10,764 nucleotides of DNA from Deltaproteobacteria bacterium (GCA_016844545.1 JAENJC010000084.1:1-10764), one strand, 5' to 3'. Numbered from the stretch's first letter, positions 1-7,307 are shown. Notes: generated by a model from the letters alone, not told the origin. Made by a program: numbers and translations.

Positions 1-2
1 GC

Positions 3-341
3 CTGCTGCCAATTTATTATGCTCTTTTTTTGCTTTCGGCCTCTCTTCTGTCATTTAAGATTGCAGGGGAGGCAGAGCGGATTTTTGGGAAAAAGGATTG
101 TCGGTTTATTGTTATAGATGAGGTCGTGGGTGTTTTCTTCACAATGTTTCTATTCCCCCCAACCTTGTTTTACCTGAGTGCCGGTTTTTTGCTGTTCAGG
201 GTATTTGATATAGTTAAACCGTTCCCGGCCGGATGGGTAGACCGGAAAATGAGTGGCGGACCGGGCGTGGTCCTTGACGACATAGTGGCCGGGATATACG
301 CAAACATAGGCCTTCACCTTTTGTCGGCAGTGTGGAAGTGA
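3..341 (+). CDS. pgpA: Phosphatidylglycerophosphatase A, 3' part (5' end outside window)
   Basis: PgpA is an inner-membrane enzyme that dephosphorylates phosphatidylglycerol phosphate to phosphatidylglycerol. The frame is open to the left edge, so the N-terminus is missing; about 112 residues are visible of a family usually 150-170 long. Family motifs are clear: FIVIDEVVG near the start, then FLLFRVFDIVKPFP, and GGPGVVLDDIVAGI near the C-terminus, with the acidic residues expected for metal-dependent phosphatase activity. Hydrophobic stretches before and between these motifs fit the usual membrane segments. A TTG at 30 is not the true start, because homology-like sequence continues upstream of it. 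The stop at 339-341 lies 11 bases before the ATG of pncC, so the two genes are probably co-transcribed. Confidence 0.93.
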   Translation: MLPIYYALFLLSASLLSFKIAGEAERIFGKKDCRFIVIDEVVGVFFTMFLFPPTLFYLSAGFLLFRVFDIVKPFPAGWVDRKMSGGPGVVLDDIVAGIYANIGLHLLSAVWK

Positions 342-352
342 AAGGCGGACTA

Positions 353-832
353 ATGACCGAAGTTCTGGAAGTTGTCCTGGGAGAGGCGCTGAGGGGAAAG
401 AAGGCGACGGTGGCCGTTGCCGAGTCCTGCACAGGGGGCCTGATCTCCCATAGAATAACCAATGTTCCAGGCAGTTCTGCCTACTTTGAAAGAGGTATAG
501 TAGCATACAGTAATCAGGCCAAGGTTGACCACCTCGGCGTATCCGAGAAGATTCTAAATGATTACGGCGCAGTGAGCTCCGAGACTGCAATGGCAATGGC
601 CTCTGGAATAAGAAAGGTGGCAAATGCTACATTCGGACTGGCGGTTACAGGGATAGCTGGCCCCGGAGGCGGAACCCCTGAAAAGCCAGTGGGACTTGTT
701 TACATCGCCATTGCAAGTCCAGACGGGACAGAGGTTTCAAATTTCAGATTTGGCGGAGACAGGGCAAGCATCAAGGTAAAGACGGCAGACGCCGCATTGA
801 AATGGCTTGTTTCGAAGGTGAATAATCTGTAA
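353..832 (+). CDS. pncC: Nicotinamide-nucleotide amidase (stand-alone CinA C-terminal domain)
   Basis: This protein should hydrolyse NMN to nicotinate mononucleotide and ammonia, recycling pyridine nucleotides in the cytoplasm. At 159 residues it is the size of stand-alone PncC (E. coli PncC is about 165) and lacks the N-terminal domain of full CinA. Visible family motifs are AESCTGG at residues 23-29, including the probable nucleophile Ser25; GSSAYFERGIVAYSNQAK at 40-57; and TGIAGPGGGTPEKPVG. I place the start at ATG 353, preceded by a weak purine-rich site (aaaggcgga). An in-frame GTG at 332 would add seven residues and overlap pgpA. The stop overlaps the thpR start by one base (TAATG), which indicates translational coupling. 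The family assignment is firm; activity is inferred from it. Confidence 0.93.
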   Translation: MTEVLEVVLGEALRGKKATVAVAESCTGGLISHRITNVPGSSAYFERGIVAYSNQAKVDHLGVSEKILNDYGAVSSETAMAMASGIRKVANATFGLAVTGIAGPGGGTPEKPVGLVYIAIASPDGTEVSNFRFGGDRASIKVKTADAALKWLVSKVNNL

Positions 833-1395
833 TGGCGAAGATCAGGGCCTTTATAGCCTGTGATATACCGGAGGCCCTACTTGAGAAGATTTCTAGTATC
901 CAGGAGAAGTTAAAGGGCTTAGATGCAGAAGTCAGCTGGACGAAGGTAAGCAGCATCCATTTAACCATCAGGTTTCTTGGTGATATTGAAGAAGGCCTTG
1001 TTGATAAGGTTGACGCTGCTATTAAAGAGGCCTCTATAGGGCAACCTCCCTTTGATATCAATATAAAGGGGAGCGGGGTTTTTCCGAACCTTAAACACCC
1101 AAGGGTCATCTGGCTTGGAATAGATGATGGGGCAAAGGGGTTGACGAACTTGCAACAGGGCTTTGAAGACGGGCTCAAGGCGCTTGGTTTTGAACCTGAA
1201 GAAAGGGAGTTCAGACCCCATCTGACATTAGGCAGGGTGAAGGGTCAAAAAGGGAAGGAAAGTTTGTCTTCGGCAGTTTCCGAATTAAGAGATGTGGAGA
1301 TAGGCTCCTTTACCATTGACAGGGTAATACTTTACAAGAGCGAATTGAAGCCTACTGGAGCGATATATACCAAGCTGAGAGAAGTGGAATTGTAG
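832..1395 (+). CDS. thpR: RNA 2',3'-cyclic phosphodiesterase (2H phosphoesterase)
   Basis: ThpR is a 2H-superfamily enzyme that opens 2',3'-cyclic phosphate ends of RNA and was historically called 2'-5' RNA ligase. The 187-residue length is normal for the family. The two catalytic HxTx motifs are present: His43-Leu-Thr45 in [11 protein letters not shown] and His130-Leu-Thr132 in [10 protein letters not shown]. The N-terminal [13 protein letters not shown] resembles the family's RxFIAxxxP opening. The start ATG shares its A with the pncC stop, and an AAGGTG lies about a dozen bases upstream, so initiation probably depends on coupling. The gene ends ten bases before recA. Placement between pncC and recA suggests operon membership rather than a shared pathway. 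Confidence 0.93.
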   Translation: MAKIRAFIACDIPEALLEKISSIQEKLKGLDAEVSWTKVSSIHLTIRFLGDIEEGLVDKVDAAIKEASIGQPPFDINIKGSGVFPNLKHPRVIWLGIDDGAKGLTNLQQGFEDGLKALGFEPEEREFRPHLTLGRVKGQKGKESLSSAVSELRDVEIGSFTIDRVILYKSELKPTGAIYTKLREVEL

Positions 1396-1405
1396 AGGAG
1401 AACAT

Positions 1406-2428
1406 ATGTCACTTGATGTAAACAGAGAAAAGGCAGTAGATTTAGCAGTCACCCAGATCGAGAAGCAGTTTGGGAAGGGTTCCATCATGAGGCTTGGCGC
1501 CGAGGAGGTCGTAGCCGACATCCCGGCCATATCTACAGGTTCGCTTGCCCTGGATGTTGCTCTGGGAATAGGTGGGATACCAAGGGGCAGGGTTATTGAG
1601 ATATTCGGTCCTGAATCCTCCGGGAAGACCACTTTAGCGCTACAAATCATAGCAGAGGCGCAGAAGGCTGGCGGTATCGCCGCATTTGTAGATGCAGAGC
1701 ACGCTCTTGATGTGAACTATGCCAGGAAGCTGCGGGTCAGGACCGACGACCTCCTTATATCACAGCCGGATACAGGAGAACAGGCACTTGAAATCACCGA
1801 GGTCCTTGTCAGATCAGGCGCAATAGATGTTATCGTCATTGACTCCGTTGCTGCCCTTGTGCCAAAGGCCGAGATAGAGGGTGAGATGGGCGACTCCCAT
1901 ATGGGACTTCAGGCAAGGCTCATGTCCCAGGCCCTTAGGAAGCTTACTGCCACCATAAGCAAGTCCCAGACATCTGTGATATTCATCAACCAGATAAGGA
2001 TGAAGATAGGCGTGATGTTTGGGAACCCTGAGACCACCACCGGAGGGAATGCCCTAAAGTTTTATTCATCCGTCAGGCTCGACATAAGAAGGACAGGGGC
2101 GATAAAGCTGGGGGAGGAAGTTGTAGGCAGCAGGACCAGGGCAAAGGTTGTAAAGAACAAGGTGGCATCGAGGGAAGGAGATATCCTTGATATGGGTTCG
2201 GACCTGAATATAGTAGAGAAGAGCGGTGCTTGGTACTCATATAAGGGTGAAAGGATTGGACAAGGTCGTGAGAATGTGAAGGCATATCTTAAGGAGCACC
2301 CTGAGATGGCCAGTGATATAGAGGGAAGGATCCTTGACCATTACGGTATGCTGAAGAAGGTTAAACCAGAGGTTAAGGCCGATACGAAATCAGAAACAAA
2401 GACAGAAAAGAAGGGACAGAAAGGATAA
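1406..2428 (+). CDS. recA: Recombinase RecA
   Basis: RecA forms ATP-dependent filaments on single-stranded DNA, drives strand exchange and stimulates LexA-type self-cleavage. The 340-residue protein is full length. Walker [10 protein letters not shown] is at residues 68-76, the catalytic Glu is at 98 in FVDAEHA, Walker B VIVID is at 142-146, and the L2-region [21 protein letters not shown] is intact. The C-terminal tail is unusually rich in Lys and Glu ([19 protein letters not shown]) instead of the strongly acidic tail of enterobacterial RecA. The start ATG has GAGGAG at 1395-1400, five bases away. Only ten bases separate it from thpR, and I see no palindromic LexA-type box there, so expression from an upstream promoter is likely. 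recX, often adjacent to recA, is not present downstream. Confidence 0.98.
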   Translation: MSLDVNREKAVDLAVTQIEKQFGKGSIMRLGAEEVVADIPAISTGSLALDVALGIGGIPRGRVIEIFGPESSGKTTLALQIIAEAQKAGGIAAFVDAEHALDVNYARKLRVRTDDLLISQPDTGEQALEITEVLVRSGAIDVIVIDSVAALVPKAEIEGEMGDSHMGLQARLMSQALRKLTATISKSQTSVIFINQIRMKIGVMFGNPETTTGGNALKFYSSVRLDIRRTGAIKLGEEVVGSRTRAKVVKNKVASREGDILDMGSDLNIVEKSGAWYSYKGERIGQGRENVKAYLKEHPEMASDIEGRILDHYGMLKKVKPEVKADTKSETKTEKKGQKG

Positions 2429-2430
2429 AT

Positions 2431-3345
2431 ATGGTTCAGAAAGTTGCAAAGATATGGATGGACGGGAAGCTTGTCAACTGGGAGGACGCTAATGTTCATG
2501 TCCTCACTCATACCCTTCATTATGGTGTCGGAGTATTTGAGGGGATAAGGTGCTACAGGTGCGAAGATGGAAGCTCTGCTGTATTCAGGCTTGACGAGCA
2601 TGTTAGGCGCCTTTTTGATTCGGCACATATAATGGGAATGGCGATACCATTCTCAAGGGACGATATAAAGAAGGGGATAATAGACACCCTCAAGGTCAAC
2701 GACCTGAAAGAGGCTTATATCAGGCCTATAGCCTTTATAGGTGATGGCGACATGGGTATTTATGTTAATAACCCCATAAGGGTTGCAATAGCAGCCTATC
2801 CGTGGGGGGCATACCTTGGAGACGAGGGGCTGAATAACGGCATCAGGGTAAAGATCTCCTCTTTCAACCGTTTCCATGTGAACAATACAATGACCAAGGC
2901 AAAGACATGCGGTCATTATGTGAATTCAGTCCTTGCAAAGAGAGAGGCAAAGTCCCTTGGGTATGATGAGGCGCTTATGCTTGATACTGAGGGTTATGTA
3001 TCAGAGGCCAGCGGTGAAAACATATTTATGCTGAGGAAAGGGATACTGAAGACGACGCCCCTGACCTCTGTCCTGGACGGGATAACCAGGGATGCAGTGA
3101 TAACCATAGCGGAGGAAAAGGGTATAAAGGTGAAAGAGGAAAGGTTTACAAGGGATGAGCTTTATATCGCAGACGAGGCCTTCTTTACAGGTACTGCCGC
3201 TGAGATAACCCCAATAAGGGAAGTAGACAACAGGAAGATAGGAGAAGGCAAGCCTGGTGAGACAACAAAGTCTATACAAAAAGAGTTCTTTGACATAGCC
3301 AAAGGGAAAAATCTAAAATACAGGAGGTGGCTGACATGCCTATAA
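2431..3345 (+). CDS. ilvE: Branched-chain amino acid aminotransferase (PLP fold type IV)
   Basis: This enzyme catalyses the last step of Leu, Ile and Val synthesis, transferring the amino group from glutamate to the 2-keto acids. The 304-residue length matches the IlvE family. Visible features are [24 protein letters not shown] at the N-terminus, the PLP-binding Lys158 in [12 protein letters not shown] (aligned with NAKAGGNY around Lys159 of E. coli IlvE), [12 protein letters not shown], the GITRDA motif, and [15 protein letters not shown] near the C-terminus. The gene starts two bases after the recA stop, using AAGGA at the end of recA as ribosome binding site. Its last ten bases overlap the next gene. 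D-amino acid aminotransferase and aminodeoxychorismate lyase are the related alternatives, but the motif set fits IlvE best. Confidence 0.93.
   Translation: MVQKVAKIWMDGKLVNWEDANVHVLTHTLHYGVGVFEGIRCYRCEDGSSAVFRLDEHVRRLFDSAHIMGMAIPFSRDDIKKGIIDTLKVNDLKEAYIRPIAFIGDGDMGIYVNNPIRVAIAAYPWGAYLGDEGLNNGIRVKISSFNRFHVNNTMTKAKTCGHYVNSVLAKREAKSLGYDEALMLDTEGYVSEASGENIFMLRKGILKTTPLTSVLDGITRDAVITIAEEKGIKVKEERFTRDELYIADEAFFTGTAAEITPIREVDNRKIGEGKPGETTKSIQKEFFDIAKGKNLKYRRWLTCL
3322..3327 (+). promoter_or_regulatory. Ribosome binding site of the response regulator gene, inside ilvE
   Basis: A perfect AGGAGG lies within the last codons of ilvE, eight bases before ATG 3336. It decides the start of the response regulator against the GTG at 3327, which overlaps the site itself. 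Confidence 0.75.
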
Positions 3346-4106
3346 AAAAGACAAAGGAAGAAAAGAAAAATCTGTTGCTGATTGATGATGAAACATGGTT
3401 TCTGGAAAGCCTGAAGGAGGTATTGGGGGATACATACAATGTCCATACTGCGTCGAGCGGTAAAGAGGGAGTACAGAAGTACCTCGACATAAGGGTGGAC
3501 CTGATCCTTCTGGATCTTGCCATGCCCGAGATGGACGGGATAGAGGTACTGCAGAGAATACGCGAGGTAAACCCGTGGATACCGGTAATAATTATGACCG
3601 GCCACAGCACCATTGAAAGGGCGGAGACCGCCGCTTCCCTTGGCGTGCAGGGCTATATTAAGAAACCTTTTGATACAGAAGTTCTGAATGAAAAGATCAA
3701 GCATATCCTTGCGCTAAGGGATCTCCATCTTGTAACCGCAGGGCTTCCGGAGATGATAGTTGTAGACACCGAGGATCTTAAGGAGTCCACCTTCATAATC
3801 TTGAAATACCTGCACAACAATTACCACAGAAGGATTTCCCTAAAGGAGCTCGCTAAGGAATCGAAGCAATCAGTTAGCAACCTCTGCAGAACCTTCAAGG
3901 AGGGTACAGGCATTACGGTGCTGGATTACCTGCAGAACCTCAGGATAACCATGGCAAAACGGCTTATAGAGAAGACCAACTACTCGATAGCCACAGTGGC
4001 AAAGCTAATAGGGATGGAGGACGAAAGCTATTTCAGCCGCATATTCAAGAGGGAGGTTGGGACTTCCCCGAACCGCTACAGGAAGTCCGGGCACTTTTTT
4101 GTTTAA
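3336..4106 (+). CDS. Response regulator: REC receiver plus AraC-family DNA-binding domain
   Basis: This is a two-domain transcriptional regulator of 256 residues. Residues 12-125 form a CheY-like receiver: acidic pair Asp17-Asp18, phosphoacceptor Asp60 in [11 protein letters not shown], Thr88 in IIMTGH, and Lys110 in YIKKPF. Residues about 155-252 form an AraC/XylS double helix-turn-helix, seen in [26 protein letters not shown] and [35 protein letters not shown] choose ATG 3336 because AGGAGG (3322-3327) lies eight bases upstream; an in-frame GTG at 3327 sits inside that site. The gene begins inside the end of ilvE. No histidine kinase is in the window, so the sensor must be encoded elsewhere. 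The neighbouring outer-membrane gene is a possible target, but no operator is visible. Confidence 0.93.
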   Translation: MPIKKTKEEKKNLLLIDDETWFLESLKEVLGDTYNVHTASSGKEGVQKYLDIRVDLILLDLAMPEMDGIEVLQRIREVNPWIPVIIMTGHSTIERAETAASLGVQGYIKKPFDTEVLNEKIKHILALRDLHLVTAGLPEMIVVDTEDLKESTFIILKYLHNNYHRRISLKELAKESKQSVSNLCRTFKEGTGITVLDYLQNLRITMAKRLIEKTNYSIATVAKLIGMEDESYFSRIFKREVGTSPNRYRKSGHFFV

Positions 4107-4130
4107 TAGGACAACATTAGGGGGGTAATA

Positions 4131-4793
4131 ATGAAACTATATGCACTTGCTTTGTTTTTTGCTGCTGCTATTGCAACCTCTGCTCAGGCCGGCCAATTAG
4201 GCAGCCAAGCTGCCACTGTTGGCGAAGGTGGCCTCTCCTTTTCTGCAGGGATCAACTACGCCAGTAAAGACATGAAGATTAACGGCGCGAAGGAAGAAAT
4301 GGTAGCAAGGCAGCTTGTATTGACCGGGGACTACGGCCTTCTTCCAAGCCTTGACCTTTACATCAAGCTCGGCCTTGCCGATATGGAGGTAAAGGGCTTT
4401 AAAGGAAGACTCGATGCCCTTTATGGAGTGGGCGCCAAATTCAAGCTCTTCAAGGACCCTGAAGACAAAGTCAATGTGACTATAAATGGCGGGGTGACAA
4501 GGTTTAATAGCGGAGACAGCAGCGCTGATGCAACTGTGACGGATTACATTGGAGCCGTTATCGTCAGCAACAGGGCTGGGAATATGACTCCTTACGGGGG
4601 GATCAAGGTTTGCGAGACCGAGGCAGAGGTGAAACCAACTGGTGCTGGGAGTCCATCAAAATATACAGCCGATAAGAAGGTTGGAATCCTGGCAGGGGTG
4701 GATTACTTTGTCAACCCAAATGTCTTCTTCAACGGCGAGGTAAACCTCTTTGACCAGCAGGCCGTATATCTTGGGGCTGGGTTTAAATTTTAA
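4131..4793 (+). CDS. Small outer-membrane beta-barrel protein of unknown function
   Basis: The protein has 220 residues. Residues 1-20 are a signal peptide with a hydrophobic core and a cleavage site after AQA, leaving a mature protein of about 200 residues. The rest alternates polar and hydrophobic residues in strand-like blocks (LDLYIKLGLADMEVKG, LYGVGAKFKLF, VNVTINGGVTRF, FFNGEVNLFD) and ends with AVYLGAGFKF. A terminal Phe preceded by alternating hydrophobics is the classic beta-barrel insertion signal. It therefore looks like an 8-10 strand OmpA/OmpW-like barrel in the outer membrane. The start has an A-G5 ribosome binding site. It follows the response regulator after 24 bases, which makes co-transcription likely. 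The ligand or function cannot be deduced; a single Cys occurs in the middle. Confidence 0.85.
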   Translation: MKLYALALFFAAAIATSAQAGQLGSQAATVGEGGLSFSAGINYASKDMKINGAKEEMVARQLVLTGDYGLLPSLDLYIKLGLADMEVKGFKGRLDALYGVGAKFKLFKDPEDKVNVTINGGVTRFNSGDSSADATVTDYIGAVIVSNRAGNMTPYGGIKVCETEAEVKPTGAGSPSKYTADKKVGILAGVDYFVNPNVFFNGEVNLFDQQAVYLGAGFKF

Positions 4794-4798
4794 GGAGG
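4793..4798 (+). promoter_or_regulatory. Ribosome binding site supporting a TTG start
   Basis: AGGAGG overlaps the last base of the beta-barrel gene's stop codon and lies four bases before TTG 4803. It supports TTG as the real start of the transaldolase gene, whose first residues (MKFFIDTAN) match the family N-terminus. Confidence 0.75.
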
Positions 4799-4802
4799 GA
4801 CT

Positions 4803-5393
4803 TTGAAATTCTTCATTGATACAGCCAATATTAAGGAAATAAAAGAGGCGAACGCCCTTGGACTTATAGACGGCGTTACTACAAACCCGTCTCTCATAGC
4901 CAGAGAGGGAAAGGATTTTCTTAAGATCCTTGACGAGATATGCGGCATTGTGGAGGGAAGGGAGCTTGCCAAGCGCCATAAGAACATTGTAATAAAGGTT
5001 CCCATGACTATGGAGGGATTGAAGGCTACAAAGGCGCTCCACTCTGAGGATATAAAGACTAACGTCACGCTGGTGTTCTCTCCTGTCCAGGCCCTGCTTG
5101 CAGCAAAGGCAGGGGCTACATATGTAAGTCCTTTTGTCGGAAGGCTTGACGACATATCCCACAGGGGGATGGAACTGGTGGATCAGATAATCCAGATATT
5201 CAATAACTATAACTTTGATACCCAGGTCATTGTGGCGAGTGTGAGAAACCCCCTGCATGTCCTTGATGCCGCTTTAATCGGCGCACATGTTGCAACGATC
5301 CCTTACTCTGTAATAGAGCAGCTTGCAAAGCACCCCCTCACCGATATCGGGATAGAGAAGTTCCTGAAAGACTGGGAAAAGGTGCCTAAATAA
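4803..5393 (+). CDS. Transaldolase / fructose-6-phosphate aldolase family (TalC/FSA), apparently internally shortened
   Basis: Members of this TIM-barrel family use a Schiff-base lysine to transfer dihydroxyacetone units in the pentose phosphate pathway, or to cleave fructose 6-phosphate. Motifs seen: FIDTAN with Asp6, [10 protein letters not shown] with Asn28, IVIKVPMT with the Schiff-base Lys65, [22 protein letters not shown], and the C-terminal [15 protein letters not shown]. The protein is 196 residues where relatives have about 212-220. The shortage is at one place: after GIVEG (residues 48-52) the sequence goes straight to RELAKRH, skipping the roughly 18-20 residue VSAEV...M segment that forms barrel strand 3 and the following turn. 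The start is TTG, strongly supported by AGGAGG at 4793-4798, four bases away. Family membership is certain; activity is doubtful unless the deletion is an assembly error. Confidence 0.9.
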   Translation: MKFFIDTANIKEIKEANALGLIDGVTTNPSLIAREGKDFLKILDEICGIVEGRELAKRHKNIVIKVPMTMEGLKATKALHSEDIKTNVTLVFSPVQALLAAKAGATYVSPFVGRLDDISHRGMELVDQIIQIFNNYNFDTQVIVASVRNPLHVLDAALIGAHVATIPYSVIEQLAKHPLTDIGIEKFLKDWEKVPK

Positions 5394-5399
5394 CCTGCC

Positions 5400-5963
5400 A
5401 TGGCCTTAGCTGACGACATAACGGCCTTAGAAAAAAAGCTTCTCCAGTTAAAGACTGACTACGAGCAGTACTTTTTGGGGTATCAGAAGATCGCCCCGGA
5501 AAAGCTGAGGGTAGAGGTCGATAAGCTGGTCAGGCTCTTGACCGGCCAAACGATTACAAACACCGGGCTGAAGTTCAGGCTTAATACGGTTACCGCCAAG
5601 TTTGGCAGCTACAAGACTTATTGGGACAGGACTATCAGGGAAATAGAAGATGGTCGGTACGTTAGAGACAAGTTCAAGATGAAACTGCATGAAGCAGAAA
5701 GACAACCTCCCCCCCCACCTGAGCAAGCACCAGAGAACCAGCCCACGGTAGAAGCATCTGAAAATGACATAAAAAGGATTTATGAGGAGTATGTTAAGGC
5801 CAGGCAGGACACTAAAGAGCCTATCCCGAAGTTTGAGGCACTGGCAGACCTGATAAAGAAGCAGACCCCAATAATAAAAGAAAAATACAAGGCCAGCGCC
5901 GTTGATTTCAAGGTAGTAATTGAAGACAGAAAGGCGAAGCTCAAGGCTGTGCCGATAAAGTAG
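5400..5963 (+). CDS. Conserved-looking protein with helical halves and a proline-rich linker; possible MXAN_5187-like domain
   Basis: This 187-residue cytoplasmic protein has no signal peptide or membrane segment. Residues 1-101 are charged and mostly helical (ALEKKLLQLKTDYEQYF, then FGSYKTYWDRTIREIEDGRY). Residues 102-117 form a proline-rich linker with five consecutive Pro, followed by a second charged helical region (about 122-180). The FGSYKTYWDRTIREIEDG pattern reminds me of the C-terminal domain of Myxococcus MXAN_5187-type proteins; that is from memory and tentative. The five Pro are encoded by a run of eight C (5709-5716), a spot where indels are easy, but the frame stays open on both sides. 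There is no close Shine-Dalgarno; the ATG lies six bases after the transaldolase stop, so coupling is likely. Function unknown. Confidence 0.8.
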   Translation: MALADDITALEKKLLQLKTDYEQYFLGYQKIAPEKLRVEVDKLVRLLTGQTITNTGLKFRLNTVTAKFGSYKTYWDRTIREIEDGRYVRDKFKMKLHEAERQPPPPPEQAPENQPTVEASENDIKRIYEEYVKARQDTKEPIPKFEALADLIKKQTPIIKEKYKASAVDFKVVIEDRKAKLKAVPIK

Positions 5964-5988
5964 GGGCTGGTTTCAAACCTGCCCCTAC
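5960..5988. terminator. Hairpin between convergent operons, containing both stop codons
   Basis: The arms are GTAGGGGCTGGTTT (5960-5973) and AAACCTGCCCCTAC (5975-5988). They pair over 14 positions with one mismatch and a single-base loop, which in practice opens to a few bases. A short flanking AAAG/CTTT could extend it. The TAG of the + strand gene (5961-5963) lies in one arm and the TAG of the - strand 66-residue gene (5985-5987) in the other. T-tracts on either side are weak (CTTTCTT on +, CTTTAT on -), so it is a probable bidirectional terminator or mRNA 3'-end stabiliser rather than a textbook intrinsic terminator. Confidence 0.7.
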
Positions 5989-6185
5989 AACTTTCTTATC
6001 ACAATCTCGTACCCTGGTACAGTAACTTCTTCCACCCTACAGCTCTGCTGGGTCTCCTTAATCTTTGCATGGTCCCTTGTCCCGAAACACTGCATAAGAG
6101 CGTCCTCAGTACTCTTTGCAACCCTCAACTGCCAGCAGGGTCCGCCTCCCATGTGATACACAGAATAAAGCTTCAGCTCATCCAT
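5985..6185 (-). CDS. Small protein of unknown function (66 aa)
   Basis: I do not recognise this protein. It has 66 residues, no signal peptide and no membrane segment. It begins MDELKLYSVYHMGGG and ends VPGYEIVIRKL, with three Cys (in GPCWQL, MQCFG and QSCRV) and mixed alpha/beta character. Translation is well supported: a perfect AGGAGG (complement of 6192-6197) lies six bases before the ATG, inside the end of ispA, and the ispA TAA is directly followed by this ATG. The gene is therefore the last member of the xseA-xseB-ispA unit. Its stop lies inside the shared terminator hairpin. The Cys residues could bind a metal or form thiols, but they are not in a standard CxxC pair. Confidence 0.75.
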   Translation of the reverse strand: MDELKLYSVYHMGGGPCWQLRVAKSTEDALMQCFGTRDHAKIKETQQSCRVEEVTVPGYEIVIRKL

Positions 6186-7076
6186 TTAAGACCTCCTTTT
6201 TACCACATATTTTGCTATCTCCCTCAAAGGCTCTGCCTTTTGGTCAAAGCCTTCGAGGGAGTCTATTGCCATATCCATCAGTTCCCTTGCCCTCTTCTTG
6301 GATTCAGCCATGCCTAAGATAGCTGGGTAGGTGGCCTTCTTCCTCTCAAGGTCGCTTCCCACATCCTTCCCTATCTCATCCTGACTCCCTTCTATATCAA
6401 GGATATCGTCTGCTATCTGGAAGGCAAGACCGAGACACTCGCCATACCTGGTTAACGCCTCTATCTCTTCATCAGTACCTTCCCCAATTTTCGCCCCTCC
6501 TTTGATCGATGCGAGGATCAGCGCCCCGGTCTTGCGGGTATGGAGGTACTCAAGGGTTGGAAGGTCTATCTCCATACCTTCGGACTCCATATCTACTACC
6601 TGCCCGCCAACCATGCCGAAGGAGCCGGAAGCCCTAGCCAGGTCACTTATTACATCAAGGATTGTATTGGGTCTTACGGCCCTTCTCAGGTTAGGATCAG
6701 TCAAAAGTGCAAAAGCTTCAGTCAGCAGGGCATCCCCGGCAAGGATGGCAACTGCCTCTCCATATATTTTATGGTTTGTGGGCCGCCCTCTCCTTAAGTC
6801 GTCGTTATCCATGGCTGGAAGATCATCATGGATCAGAGAATATGTGTGGACCATCTCCAGGGCGCATGCAACCGGGATGGCATTCTTGGCCTTCCCGCCA
6901 ACAGCCTCGCAGGATGCTATACAAAGGATTGGCCTTATCCTTTTGCCCCCTGCCATCATGCTGTACCTCATGGCTTTATGCAAGGTCACAGGCATCTCCG
7001 ACTCCATGGGCAGATATCCGTCCAGGGCCTCCTCAACAACCTTCCCCTTCTCTTTTAGATACTCTCTAATATCCAT
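6186..7076 (-). CDS. ispA: Farnesyl diphosphate synthase (polyprenyl synthetase)
   Basis: This cytoplasmic enzyme condenses isopentenyl diphosphate with DMAPP and GPP to make C15 farnesyl diphosphate for quinones and undecaprenyl phosphate. All family motifs are present in 296 residues: GGKRIRP (43-49) for diphosphate binding; first Asp-rich motif DDLPAMD (84-90) followed by DDLRRGRPTNH; and second Asp-rich motif FQIADDILD (219-227) with GKDVGSDLERKKATYP. The fifth residue before the first motif is Tyr79, as in E. coli IspA (TYSLIHDDLPAMD compared with AYSLIHDDLPAMD), which favours a C15 product, although chain length cannot be proved. Its ATG directly follows the xseB stop. dxs, often the next gene, is replaced here by a small unknown gene. 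Confidence 0.95.
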   Translation of the reverse strand: MDIREYLKEKGKVVEEALDGYLPMESEMPVTLHKAMRYSMMAGGKRIRPILCIASCEAVGGKAKNAIPVACALEMVHTYSLIHDDLPAMDNDDLRRGRPTNHKIYGEAVAILAGDALLTEAFALLTDPNLRRAVRPNTILDVISDLARASGSFGMVGGQVVDMESEGMEIDLPTLEYLHTRKTGALILASIKGGAKIGEGTDEEIEALTRYGECLGLAFQIADDILDIEGSQDEIGKDVGSDLERKKATYPAILGMAESKKRARELMDMAIDSLEGFDQKAEPLREIAKYVVKRRS

Positions 7077-7307
7077 TTACTCCTCATCCTCTTCTTCAAA
7101 AGGTACCGCAACGAGTTTACCCTCTGCATCCCTGCTCAGCAACTCAACCTTCTTTTCAGCCTTGTGAAGCTCCTGGGAACAGAAGCGGGTGAGCTTCACC
7201 CCCTCTTCAAACATCTTCAGAGACTCATTAAGGGACATATCCCCCTTCTCCATCTTCTCAACTATGGATTCAAGTTTTTTCATTGCGTCTTCAAACTTTT
7301 CAGCCAC
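7077..7307 (-). CDS. xseB: Exodeoxyribonuclease VII small subunit
   Basis: XseB binds the large subunit XseA in exonuclease VII, which degrades single-stranded DNA from both ends. From GTG 7307 the protein has 76 residues, the normal size. It shows the family helical hairpin: KFEDAMKKLESIVEKMEKGDMSLNESLKMFEEGVKL, followed by CSQELHKAEKKVELL, and a very acidic tail. I choose GTG 7307 because GGAGG (complement of 7314-7318) lies six bases upstream; the TTG at 7313 is too close to that site. The stop TAA abuts the ispA ATG. The gene starts 17 bases after xseA, so subunit production is likely coupled. Confidence 0.93.
   Translation of the reverse strand: MAEKFEDAMKKLESIVEKMEKGDMSLNESLKMFEEGVKLTRFCSQELHKAEKKVELLSRDAEGKLVAVPFEEEDEE

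Noticed and set aside
1316..1367. A TTGACA (1316-1321) inside thpR as a possible recA promoter
   Set aside because: No acceptable -10 box lies 16-18 bases downstream; AT-rich gatata at 1362 is too far away.
2429..2432. recX expected after recA
   Set aside because: The next gene is clearly ilvE, and no RecX-like sequence is present elsewhere in the window.
4656..5258. A 200-codon open frame on the - strand opposite the barrel and transaldolase genes
   Set aside because: It spans two real genes on the other strand, is Cys/His/Tyr-rich as expected for an antisense frame, and has no supporting start site.
5709..5716. C8 run as evidence of a frameshifted or broken gene
   Set aside because: The reading frame stays open with consistent composition on both sides and a sensible proline-rich linker, so there is no sign of an actual frameshift.
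6502..7167. A 221-codon open frame on the + strand opposite ispA and the end of xseB
   Set aside because: It is a mirror of strongly conserved ispA/xseB coding sequence, has low-complexity Ser/Arg-rich content, no ribosome binding site and no recognisable motif.
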